Of a stretch of 64,000 nt of DNA, positions 48,201-57,564 are shown one piece after another. A program made the position numbers and the translations under genes. Under the pieces are notes generated by a model. It made no database searches. It saw only the letters and a program-made list of their open reading frames with translations, and had not been told where the DNA came from. Within the stretch, counting starts at the first letter, position 1; each line of letters opens with the position of its first letter. The DNA comes from Vanrija pseudolonga (taxonomy: Eukaryota; Basidiomycota; Tremellomycetes; Trichosporonales; Trichosporonaceae). Where the stretch lies: assembly GCF_020906515.1 (NCBI RefSeq), contig NC_085849.1:3596001-3660000 (forward strand), in the 5' to 3' direction.

Positions 48201-49839
48201 GGCGGGGCGCTCATGGGCGGTGCCATTGGGTCCGGCATCGGTGGGTCAACCGCCCGCGGCTTTGTTCTAATCGGGGGCACTGGAGGCTCAGCCTCGACAA
48301 TGGGTGCGGGTTCAAGCTCCGCACTTGGCGAAGAAGACACCTGGTCTTGTGACCTCTGGTCGAGCGAGTTGTTGTGAAAGTGAGGGCGGGGAGGTTCAAG
48401 CGTTCTGCTGCCAAACGTGGAGTAATGATCTGGCCTGCTGCCAAAGGTCTGCGTCGCAAACTCTGGGCGCTGGATAAAGTCTAATGGCGACGTAAAGGCG
48501 GCACTGCCGCGGTCATGGCTGAGGTGAACAATCTCAAGAGGAGAGGAGAGGGAGGGGAGGGGGTCGGCGTGGCCGCAGTCGGAAAAGGCGCCAAAGTGTG
48601 CTTCTGACATGGTGCCGTGGCCGTGCAGGCTGGCAGTGGGCATGCGCGGCGAGGGCATGCTGGGAATATCCATGGAAGCTGGGCGAGTAATCGATCCGTC
48701 GACAGCGGCAAGCGACTTGGACTTGCGCAAGCGGGGGATGAATGCCGCCTTCAAGTTGTGAAGACTTGGTGGGCGTGACAATTCGGCAACGGTGGGGGGT
48801 GGTAGCAAGTCGAGGGGCAGTGCCCGCGATGGCTGCCGCGAGTGCGTCTGGGCAAAGTCGACGGCCGACGCGAATGGGTCTGCCTCGGCGGCATTGTCAT
48901 TCGGCTCGAACGGCTCGGGTGTGCTAGGCAGTGCCACGCCAAACGTGTCATACCTCGCTGTTGGCGGGCGCATGCCAAAGTCGTCAAACGAGTCGCGATG
49001 GCTCGCACCAAAGGCCGGGGGAGGAGGCAGGTCCGCCGTCGCAGAGAAGCCCAAGGCACCAGAGTGTGACGCGCGGGGCGAATGCAACCCCAAGGCACCA
49101 GAGTGAGATTGATGCGTCGTGTGCATGTTACGAGGCAGGGCGGGCATTGGCGGTGGCGGGTCGTTCTCGCTCGCGCCACGCTTGTGGTGGAATGAGTCAC
49201 GGAGGCCCGACGACGATTTTGACCGCCACAGCTTTTCGACGCCGCGCTTCCACGCCGACTTGCCGTCGGCTTTGGGGTGCATTGTCTGCCCCTTGGCCGA
49301 GTATGGGGATGGATACGCTGCTGGCGGGATTGGGGGGACGTTACCGATGGGTGTTAAGGGTGTGCGTTCTGCCATTGGCGTGTTGAGGTCGTGCTGGGAC
49401 AGAGTCAGGTGAGCCATCACAAGTCAACGTACTTCCGGTAACGCATCTCCGCGCTTTCCTGTGGTGGAGCGCAACCTCGTTCTACTCTTCTTCTGCTTGA
49501 GCTCAGGCTGTACGGGGATTGTTGGCGTCGTCGCCCCTGTCGACGATATGGAAGGCGATGGCATGGCCGAGGAGCCAGGAAAGACTGAGAGTGCGGGCGA
49601 ATGGATCGACGCGTGGGGCGAGTGCATGCCATACGGTGATGGCATCGGCATCGGTGGCGACGCGAGCGCGGCCATCGGCGGTGGCGGGGGCGACGAGAAC
49701 ATGGGCGACACGGTTCTTGGACCGCCGGGGAAGGCGACGCCGCTGCTTGTCCGCGAGTGGGCCGTCGGCGCAACGAGGTTGGCCGAGCCAGAGCTCAGGC
49801 TCGCGGCGTGCGACTTGCGACCCCAGGCCCACGGTTCAG

Positions 49840-49870
<31 letters not shown>

Positions 49871-50269
49871 ATGCTGTGCCAGGGATCCGGAGGGGGCGCC
49901 GACTGTGGCGACGGCGTTGGTGAGCGTACCCGACCGGCTTCTGCCTGCGCTGGTGGCTGCGCCGCGCGTCGACTTTGTGCTCCGGCGGTCGCCTGCGCTC
50001 GTGTGGTTTGTCGACGTGCTCAGACGGCGGCGCCACGACCCGCGCTGCGTGTCGTCGCCCTCGTCGTCGTCCCAGAGCCCGTTGCGCGCGTACATGCCTG
50101 AAACGGGCGCGCCGGCGTCGGCGGCCGTGCGCGGATCGACCTCGTACGGCGGGATCGACGTCGCGGCAAAGCTCGTCTCATTGATTGTCCCGAGCCCGAT
50201 GACGGGCGAGTGCCCGACCGCCGAGTGGGTGCGCGAGTGCGTCGGGAAGTACTGTGGAGCGGCGGCCAT
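45274..50269 (-). CDS. Large RA-PH domain protein, Ras-effector-like
   Basis: About 1,500 residues. The N-terminal two thirds is disordered: Ser/Pro/His-rich, a run of ten Gln (about 49840-49870), acidic DDDNSDDDSDYDDDDR, and Gly-rich stretches. Near the C-terminus a Ras-associating domain (VRCLVLDKRGNSKTLPLDVY ... WVVFEIFAELGIERQVRDYE, about 46260-46000) is followed directly by a PH domain (GGWVHLETKRGKWSKRWLET, about 45870-45560) and a Gln/Pro-rich tail. The RA-PH order is that of MIG-10/RIAM/lamellipodin and Grb7-type proteins, which link small GTPases to actin or membranes. Exon 1 starts MAAAPQYFPTH and joins HDLNTPMAERTPLTP by a 39-nt intron. I do not know a fungal gene name. Nearly all codons end in G or C. 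Confidence 0.85.
49843..49872. repeat. CAG/CTG trinucleotide repeat encoding polyglutamine
   Basis: About ten uninterrupted CTG units on the plus strand, read as Gln codons in the RA-PH gene. It is probably length-variable between strains. Confidence 0.85.
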
Positions 50270-51461
50270 GGTGCTTGCGTCGTCGGGCGCGCGCGCTGTC
50301 GTCCACCTCGAGTGGATTGTAATGTTACAGATGCGGGTCCGTCAGCCACCTGTCTGTGCGTCTCCTTGTGGCTGTGGTGATGGGGCGCGATGAGATGTGC
50401 GGTGTGCGGACAATAGGGATGCGGAAAGTCACGTCGTTAACGCGAGTGCTTTTGTCCGGGACCGCGCTGCTTTTCCCTCTCGTGCGTGATCGTCTTCGTC
50501 GTCGTCGTGGTCGTCGTTGCGGAGAGAGAGATGAGATGGTTAAGAGACAAGTGGTTATCGGGTTGGCAGCATCTAGCTTGGACAAGAGTGATCCGGGGTC
50601 GGTGTTCGTCGTTGCAGTGCTACAGTGCTGCTGCTGCGTGCGCCAGTTGCGACGAAAGTCGAGTGAGAGAGGTTGTAACCGACGAGTGAGGCTAGTGGTG
50701 TGTTGGGTTTGTGGCGCGTGCCTGAATTTTGGGGTCAGTCGAGGTGGTCCTCAGAGTTGCTGCCTACTTTGCGACACGCACCCTGTTTACTCGTTCTTGT
50801 CGAGTCGTCCCAACCGACAAGACTATGCTTGTGCTGTCCCTTCAACCCTTAACTACCCTCTCTTGCCAAGTGCAACAACCAGCCAGGCGCAACAACAACC
50901 TGCAGGTCCTGCAGCCCTGACCCCTGCACCCGGGGTGCAACAGGCCTGTTGCAGTGTTGGATCTACAGCGAGGCACTCCTCTCATGCTTTGGGAGCGACC
51001 AGCGTCGTAGGTTGGGAAATGCTGGGACGCGTGCCTCGAGAAAGAGTTGCTGTTGTTTCAATAAACCTGTAACACGCTGCTGTGCTGTGCAACCAACAAA
51101 GGCCGTGCAACAAGGCGACCAGCGCGACCATGGCAATGTTTGCACTGCAATAGCCAGCCAGCGCGCCATTGGCACCGACGCGACTGCGCCACAATCCCTG
51201 GTAGAGCCCCAGTCTCGCGGCCTTGTAATTGATTAATCCGGGTTTAATTAGTCGCGCACTGTTGTTAGCGCCACGAAGAATGTAAACACGTCGCTCTGTG
51301 AGAGAAGAATCAGAAGGAATGAGCCACTTGTCAGACTCAATTATCAGCGAGTGGATCAAGCTCACATTACCGAGACGCGCTACCCGCTCTTCAGTGCCGA
51401 ACACAAACAACTCCTCGATCCATTCATGCGCCACGCCAAGCGCCGCCACCAACGCCGCCAC
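50270..51461. other. Intergenic region upstream of the RA-PH gene
   Basis: 1.19 kb without a supportable gene. An AT-rich segment at about 51229-51256 carries several ATTA/TAAT cores, including the palindrome GATTAATC. The plus-strand frame at 50356-51072 has a low-complexity, Cys- and Arg-rich translation and no family features. Confidence 0.5.
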
Positions 51462-52138
51462 CTACGCGCCCATCGTCTTGATGGCCGCCTCGAGCTTCTT
51501 GGACCATGCATAGTAGCGGTTGGAGCATGACTAGTTGTATTGCGTCAGCCACGCAAACTTCGCACTCTCTCAATGTATAGGGGTGGAAGCGACGGTGCGG
51601 CGGCACCTTCCCTGTCTTCCCTCAGACGCGTGACGCTGGCAGACCTGGCTTAACCGAGCGCCGCACGCCGCCGCCACCACGGCCACACCACACGCACCTT
51701 TGCATCACGGCCGTTGCCCACGGCGAGTGCGACGGCGGCCCAGTCGACCTTGGCCTTGGGGTGCACGAGCTTGAACATGGCCCAGTCCTCGTCGCCCGTC
51801 CACGCGGTTGGCGCCTTCTTGGTCGGCGCGTGGCGCGTCGTGCTGGACGAGCCGGACGCCGTCTTGGTGTCGCGCACCGTCTTCGCCTTGGTCTTCTTAC
51901 CCTTGGTGGTTTTGCGCTTCGGCTCGCCATCCTCGTCGACCTCAATCTTGACGCGCTGCTGCTCCGATCCGGACCCCGCGTCGCTCATGTCGTAGTCGCT
52001 GCCACGGTGGCCACGGCCAGCGGTCATGGAGGAAGCCAGAGCCGGGGCCATGCCGTCATCAGGGAGTCCGCGCGACGGGCTGCCGCCAGGCCGCGAGTAC
52101 GGCTTTGGGCGGTGCGTGGGCGGAGACGCGCGCGGCAT
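51462..52138 (-). CDS. Small Myb/SANT-like nuclear protein
   Basis: About 169 residues in two exons, 52138-51698 and 51530-51462, joined across a 167-nt intron whose acceptor is CTAG. The N-terminal part is disordered and basic (PRASPPTHRPKPYSRPGGSP, KRKTTKGKKTKAKTV). It contains VKIEVDED, which resembles a SUMO site. The C-terminus is one Myb/SANT-like repeat with spaced tryptophans: AWTGDEDWAMFKLVHP, VDWAAVALAVG, then SCSNRYYAWSKKLEAAI. It ends TMGA and TAG. I do not recognise the gene. A DNA- or chromatin-binding role is inferred from the fold only. Without splicing the frame would end VRVVWPWWRRRAALG, which breaks the Myb repeat, so the spliced form is preferred. Confidence 0.75.
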
Positions 52139-52845
52139 GCTGTAAGGATGTGAAGGGGGTGAACCTTCTTGGGCGAGGTGTGGTTGGGATTGATGAGCAG
52201 TTACGTGGTGGTGATCGTGATGGGTGGTGAGGTGGGTAATGTCAGCGTCGAGTCGCTGGTACCGCCCGCCGATTGTGGCCTGGTGGCGACAGTGAGATCA
52301 AGCTGTCACTACTCACGCCGTCGAGAGGGGGGGGGGGGGGGGTTCTTCCTCGTCGTTTCTCACGGGGGGCGCCGCGGGTGGCGAGAAGCAAGGACGACGG
52401 CGGGCGGTGTGTGTGTGTGTGTGTCGGGGGCGTCGGCGAGTGGCAGGGGAAGGTGCGGCGCGCCGTGGTAGAGCAGTCGACGGCTAGAGCATGCAGTGTG
52501 TCTCTGCCGCATCATATTCCTCCATCATCTCCTATCTTGCATCTTCATCTCAACGCTCTCGCTGCTCGCAGTTTGCATGCAGAAAGAAGGCAGCATGACG
52601 GTGGTACGGTGGTTGCCAGTCCGTCACTGTCGCCGCCACCACTCTGGCGCCATGTTTCCGTGCCTGGCCGACACCGACATGGCCACTGACGCAAATCAAA
52701 CAAACTCGACGAGATGCCTCCACTCGACTCTTTCCATCTCACTCAATCCACCCATCGAGCATGCCCTCAACAAGATAGCCCGTGATACAGTCTCGACTCC
52801 GCCTCGACCCAGCCTCCCCCCGCCCCCCACCCCCGCCCCCGCACA
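52139..52845. other. Divergent region, Myb-like gene / MDM12
   Basis: 707 bases with a 16-base G run (52327-52342) and a TG repeat (about 52410-52423). Towards MDM12 the sequence becomes C-rich. No gene is supported. Confidence 0.5.
52327..52342. repeat. Poly-G homopolymer of 16
   Basis: Sixteen G on the plus strand in intergenic DNA, the second long G/C homopolymer in the window after the one before STE3. Confidence 0.9.
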
Positions 52846-53868
52846 ATGTCAGTCGACATCGACTGGTCGCTCCTCGCGTCCTCCTCGTCGTCCCTCTCAA
52901 CCTCGCTCATAAGCGCGCTCAACACACAGCTCAACACGGCCGCGCGGCCCTCCTTCCTCGGCCCAATAACAGTCACCGCCTTTGACTTTGGGCACGTCGG
53001 GCCCGAGGTCGAGATCAAGGACGTGCGGGATGTCTGGCGGGCCTTCGACGACGGGGACGACGAGGGCGACGCCGAGGTCGAGGCGCGGCTCGCCGACGAG
53101 CGCGGCGTCGACGAGTTCCACCCGCCCCCCCAACCGGCCCCGGCCAGGCGGCACCGCGCACGGAACGGCTCAGCGGCGTCCGCGCCGCCCAGCGCCTTCC
53201 AGCACACCAACGACGACGACGACCGCGAGTCGGTCTACTCTGGCCTCGCGAGCGCGCGCAACTCGGTCGCGAGCGTCGGCATCGGGCTCGGCGCGGCCGC
53301 CGTCGTGAACCTCCGGCGCGGGGCACGGCTGCGGCCGCCAGCGACGCCGCCGCGCGTGTCCCCGCTCTACGCGCCCCCGACGCACCAGGGCTCGAGGGTA
53401 CATGCGCCGTCGTCGCCACCGCCGAGCCCGCCCGCGCGCCCGGCAGGTCTGGAGAACGCGCGCGCCAACCCCCTCCCCAGCGTGCAGATCCACCTGCGGA
53501 TAGACCACGCAGCGGACCTCACGCTCGCGCTCTTGACTACACTGCAGGTCAACTACCCGTCCAAGCTGTTCATGGCGCTGCCCCTCAAGCTCGTGATTAC
53601 GGGCCTGACGCTCGCTGCGGATGTCGTCCTCGCGTACTCGGGCCCCAAGCACCGCGTGCACGTCACCATCGTCGACAGCGACGAGGGCGGCTCCACGCCG
53701 GCCGGGCAGCGCATCCTCCCCCACTTGCATATCGAGAGCGAGATTGGCAGCTCCGACGCCCACGTCCTGCGCAACGTCGGCAAGGTCGAGCGCTTCATCG
53801 TCGACGTGGTGAGGAAAACCCTCGTCGACGAGCTCGTCTTTCCAAATTTCCACACCATTGCGTTGTAG
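52846..53868 (+). CDS. MDM12: ERMES complex subunit MDM12
   Basis: Cytosolic SMP-domain subunit of the ER-mitochondria encounter structure. It bridges MMM1 on the ER to MDM34 on mitochondria and moves phospholipids. It is a single exon of 340 residues. The start MSVDIDWSLLAS and the segment FLGPITVTAFDFGHVGPEVE are family signatures. A disordered, Pro/Arg-rich insert of about 140 residues follows (ARRHRARNGSAAS through ARPAGLENA), splitting the SMP domain as in other basidiomycetes. The second half is VQIHLRIDHAADLTLALLT through the VGKVERFIVDVVRKTLVDE segment. GC-ending codons dominate. Assignment is firm. Confidence 0.95.
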   Translation: MSVDIDWSLLASSSSSLSTSLISALNTQLNTAARPSFLGPITVTAFDFGHVGPEVEIKDVRDVWRAFDDGDDEGDAEVEARLADERGVDEFHPPPQPAPARRHRARNGSAASAPPSAFQHTNDDDDRESVYSGLASARNSVASVGIGLGAAAVVNLRRGARLRPPATPPRVSPLYAPPTHQGSRVHAPSSPPPSPPARPAGLENARANPLPSVQIHLRIDHAADLTLALLTTLQVNYPSKLFMALPLKLVITGLTLAADVVLAYSGPKHRVHVTIVDSDEGGSTPAGQRILPHLHIESEIGSSDAHVLRNVGKVERFIVDVVRKTLVDELVFPNFHTIAL

Positions 53869-54048
53869 CGAGGTGCCGTTAGACCTCAGACTCGTCGTGG
53901 CTCGCTCCCCCACAGCACACCCGCGCGCCCACGCGCCGCGGCTTCCACTCTAGCAACGCATGCATCATACAACATGGTACATTATACCTCTAGTGCTGCA
54001 CTGGGCAAAAACCCCAAGATCAAAAGACCGACCGCCTAACGATACACT

Positions 54049-56550
54049 CTACTTCTTCCGTCCCTTCAAAGAGTTCCGCTGCGCACGCTCGTTGCCTGGC
54101 GCCTTGGGCGTCTTGCGGTCGCGGTTCTTGTTCTTGACGTTGGCAGTAGTGTAGTAGTTGGTTGCCTTCTGCTTGTTGGTCGTCATACGCGCCGCCTTCT
54201 TGGACGCGACGGGCTCCTCGTCCTCCTCCTCCTCGAACTGCACCTTGCGCTTGGGCTTGGCGGCAGCGGCGGCGGGCTTGGAGGCGGCAGCCTTGGACGG
54301 GCCGGCCCCGTCGCCAGGGAAGACGTCCTCCCACGCGAGCTCGGCGGCCTCGGCCTCGACAGCCTCCTCCTCGTCGTCCTCGCCATCCTCCTCCTCGTCG
54401 TCCTCCTCCTCATCCTCGTCCATCTCCTCGGCGTCCTCCTCGTAGTCGTTGCCCTCGACATGGGGCATCAACTCGTCGTCGTCCGCCCGCCTGGCGTCGT
54501 CGCCCATGAACTTGGTCATGGTGACAATCTTGCCAATGGGTTGCTCGACACCCTTGACGCGCTTCTCGCCAAGGAGCTTGCCAAGTGCACGCTCCTGCTC
54601 CTCGAGCACCTTGGTCGTGTCCTCGGACGCCTCGTTGACAGGCTCCTCGTCGGCGACAGGGCCCTCCTTGGTGGGCCGCGCTGGTGGCGGGACAAAGAAG
54701 GGGATCTTGCCACGAATCCAGTCGTTGAGGACCATCTTCGCGGCCGCCTCCTGGTCAGGCTCACCGCCCTTGAGCAGCTTGCCCGACTTCTTGGCAATCG
54801 TGCTCAACAGGAGGGCAGCACCCTCCTCGCCGTGCCATCCGCCCTCGCGGGGCTCGAGGTTGTACGTCCTCTGGATGTACTCGGATCGCACACGCTCGAG
54901 CAGAGCGGGGATGTGCTCGGCAGGCATTTGCAGGTTCTCGACACGAACGACACCCTTGAGCACAGTGTCGGCCTCCGAGTCTTTGGCCGACAGCGGGACG
55001 ACACCGGGGCAGTCGATGAGGTAGATGCGGCGCATGAGAGTAATGTACTGCCACACCTTGGTCTCTCCGGGAATAGGAGCAACAGTGCACACCTTCTTCT
55101 TCTTGAGCGTGTTGATAATGCTCGACTTGCCAACGTTGGGGTAGCCAATGAAGCCGACCGAGATCTGCTTCTTGTCCGAGTGGAGGACCGAGAACTGACG
55201 GAGGAGCTGGATGAGCGAGCCCTTGCCGAACGAGTTGTTGATCGAGGCGTGGAACGCGATCGTGGGCGCCGACAGCGACAGGTGCTTGACCCAGCGAGCC
55301 TGTGAATGTTAGTGTGTGATTCTAGCGAATTGCCAGTTTCGACTGTGTGGTCTACAACTAAGGGGCCCGCATTATAACTCGCCCGAAGGGCCATGCCGGC
55401 CCCAACTCTATGAGGCCATCCAACACTCCCCCTGGGTCTCTCGCCGGAACTCAGAACGAGAACCAACTTGAAGGCCGCCGTACCCCCAAGACGGGGGACC
55501 ACGGTGAGACGAGGCGGGGGAGGCTCGTTCTTCCACTCTCGTAACGGATCAAATGCGTAGGGGTGCGCGATGCGCCGCAGAAGGCCCTGACTGGAGTGTG
55601 GGACAGGGTGGGAGGATACACGACCAAAAAATCCAGAGCAACACTCACAGTAACCCAAGTAGGCACAAGGTCGACCTTGTTGAGCACGTACACCAAGTGC
55701 TTGTGGGCCTTCTCCTTGCGGAGGTACTCGACAACAGGCTTGCAGCGGGTGCCGATGGGGTCACGGGCGTCGAGAACGTGGATAACCACGTCGGACGAGT
55801 CGAGCACCTTGTACAGCTCTCCCCAGATACGGCGCGACGTTCCCTTGGCGTAGACGGGCTCCTTGATGAGGGAAGTCGTCGGGTGGTAGGCGTCGCCAGC
55901 GAGGTGGACGGCGTCCTCGGGCTCGGCGTGGGCGGCCGTGCTCGACTCGCCGAGCTCCTCGAGCGAGCCAGCTTCCAGGCGGGGGCGCTTGCGCTGGGCC
56001 TTGGGGCCGAACGTGTCGGAGAAGGGCTCCGTCTCGACAATGTGCACCGTCTTGCCCTCGGTCTTGCTCTCGTCCTGCAGCAGGCCCATGGGGAGCTTGT
56101 TGCGCTTCAGGAGCACAGAGTACGGGTCGGCCTTGTGCTGGCTGAGAGCGGTGCGGAAGTGGTCGAGCGCAGTCTGCGAGATGACGCGCGTGTTGCCAAA
56201 CCACCGGCGGTCGGGTTGGATGCGGCCCGGGAGGGCATCCTTCTCGCCCTTCTGGAACGCGGCGGCCTCGATGATCTTGCCGTCACGGTCGCGCACCGCC
56301 TTGCCGCCGTTCAGCATCTTCACGCGCGACGCCGCCTTGGCATCGCGGTAGAAGTTTTCACCTGCGCGGGTGGTCAGCACGCGACCAAAGGATACCGCCC
56401 CCAGCTGAACCGGCGGCGCCGGCAGCGAGCTCGTAACTACTCACCCTTTACACGCTTGAGGGTGAACTCGCCCTTCTTCTGGGACGACGACTTGACCTTG
56501 CCAAAGTCGGGGTTGTTGGCCTTCCTGTCATGGTTCTTTCCCTTTGCCAT
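54049..56550 (-). CDS. NOG2: Nucleolar GTPase NOG2 (NUG2)
   Basis: Circularly permuted GTPase needed for late nuclear 60S maturation, acting before NMD3 joins. Exon 1 gives [20 protein letters not shown]. The G motifs come in permuted order: [10 protein letters not shown] (G4), then [14 protein letters not shown] (G1), then the switch region PGETKVWQY and DCPGV (G3). Acidic ([19 protein letters not shown]) and basic C-terminal tails end NSLKGRKK. A 349-nt intron (55300-55648), far longer than others nearby, separates PTWVT from [10 protein letters not shown] and carries an H/ACA snoRNA. The gene is divergent from NUO9.5. Assignment is firm. Confidence 0.95.
55341..55605 (-). ncRNA. snR191-like: H/ACA snoRNA in the NOG2 intron, snR191-like
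   Basis: In S. cerevisiae the NOG2 intron hosts snR191, which guides two nearby pseudouridines in 25S rRNA. Here the 349-nt NOG2 intron can fold into two hairpins. In the 5' hairpin a lower stem (55601-55594 with 55540-55533, 7 of 8 pairs) encloses guide parts AGUCA (55592-55588) and GUUAC (55545-55541). These pair around the U matching Psi2258. A near-match H box AGAACG follows (55531-55526). In the 3' hairpin a lower stem (55418-55413 with 55353-55348, 5 of 6 pairs) and an upper stem GGGGCC/GGCCCC flank guide parts AGAGU (55409-55405) and UAGUUGU (55360-55354, two G-U pairs). These pair around the U matching Psi2260. ACA lies at 55346-55344. Both boxes lie 14 nt from their pockets. Folding was done by hand. 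Confidence 0.78.
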
Positions 56551-56849
56551 TTTGTGTCGTGGCCGTTGGGGGGATGGGGGGAGGGAGAGAGAGATGCAAG
56601 TCGCCCGTGCCAGATGTCAGTCGCCAGCCAGAAGAAATTTCAGAACCAAGGGGCGAGCGGCGAGCTTTAAGTTTTTGGTAATACCACGTGGCAATGCATT
56701 ACATAATCAAACCTATGCTGAGGGCCAAATGCTTCCGTCCATCTCCATCCTCCGCCTATCCCGAGCGGTCGTTTGCAGCGTGCAGCACCAACCTCATCGC
56801 GCCGACGACATCGACGAGCTCTCTCCACTCCTCCGCAAAGGCAACAACA
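56551..56849. promoter_or_regulatory. Divergent promoter NOG2 / NUO9.5 with CACGTG + TTACATAA
   Basis: CACGTG at 56685-56690 and TTACATAA at 56699-56706, 8 bp apart, in a 299-bp divergent region. Confidence 0.55.
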
Positions 56850-57320
56850 ATGGCGTCCGTCTACCGCTACCTGGTAAGTGGCGCAACCCGGAGCGCGAGC
56901 TCCTGCAGCGCGCGCTCGCGCAACCACCTCGAAAAGCGAGCCCGCGCGAGCTCCTCTGCTCGTTCCCCTCCGCCGAGACTGACACCTCAGCAACGCCTCA
57001 GCCACGAGTCGCCCGTCATCGTCTGGGCCCTCGGCCTCGGCTTCCTCGGTGCGTCGTGACGTGACTGCTTCGGACCAAGCTGACCTCACCCGCAGGCCCC
57101 GCCATGGTCGTCACCGTGCCCCCTATCCGCAAGCACCTTGGCTGGACCCCCGCCGAGCGCATCCCCACGACCTTCCCTCGTGAGTGTGGTCACGCTCTGC
57201 TGCAAAGAGGCCACTTGAGCAGCAGAGCGGTTCCCCTCCATGTGTTGCCGTGTTGCTGACGCTGCAGTTCCCGACCGTGCCCGCCGACCAGTCTCGGGCT
57301 TCGAGGACCCCAAGAACTAG
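56850..57320 (+). CDS. NUO9.5: NADH:ubiquinone oxidoreductase 9.5-kDa subunit (NUO9.5)
   Basis: Small accessory subunit of mitochondrial complex I. Four short exons, 56850-56873, 56991-57048, 57095-57179 and 57268-57320, join to a protein of about 72 residues. The exons encode MASVYRYL, QRLSHESPVIVWALGLGFLG, PAMVVTVPPIRKHLG with WTPAERIPTTFPL, and PDRARRPVSGFEDPKN. The order of a SHE-P motif, one membrane-spanning helix, VPPIRK and a Pro/Tyr-type tail matches the fungal 9.5-kDa (NDUFA3-like) subunit. No exon exceeds 85 nt, so the gene is easily missed by frame length alone. It is divergent from NOG2. Both outer introns are longer than is usual here. Confidence 0.9.
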
Positions 57321-57564
57321 GCTGTTGAACCAAATGCATGGCGTAGAAGTCTGCTGGGGAGGTGCTCTGCGCGGCGCTATGGAGCTGTGTTGAGCTGAGC
57401 TCGTACGGGTGGTGGCAAGCGCGACGATACGACCTGACACGACTCATTTTCCATGGTTCAGTTACCACGGGCACCCGTAGAACACAGTTCTCCAACAGGG
57501 TTCCTCAACGTTTGCTCACACTGCTCATAACATATGCCATGCAATACTAACACTAACACAACAA

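Noticed and set aside
50356-51072. 238-codon plus-strand frame between the RA-PH and Myb-like genes
   Set aside because: Cys/Arg-rich low-complexity translation with no domain.
55553-57064. 503-codon plus-strand frame spanning NOG2 and the divergent promoter
   Set aside because: Antisense of NOG2; it crosses the intergenic module and has no domain.
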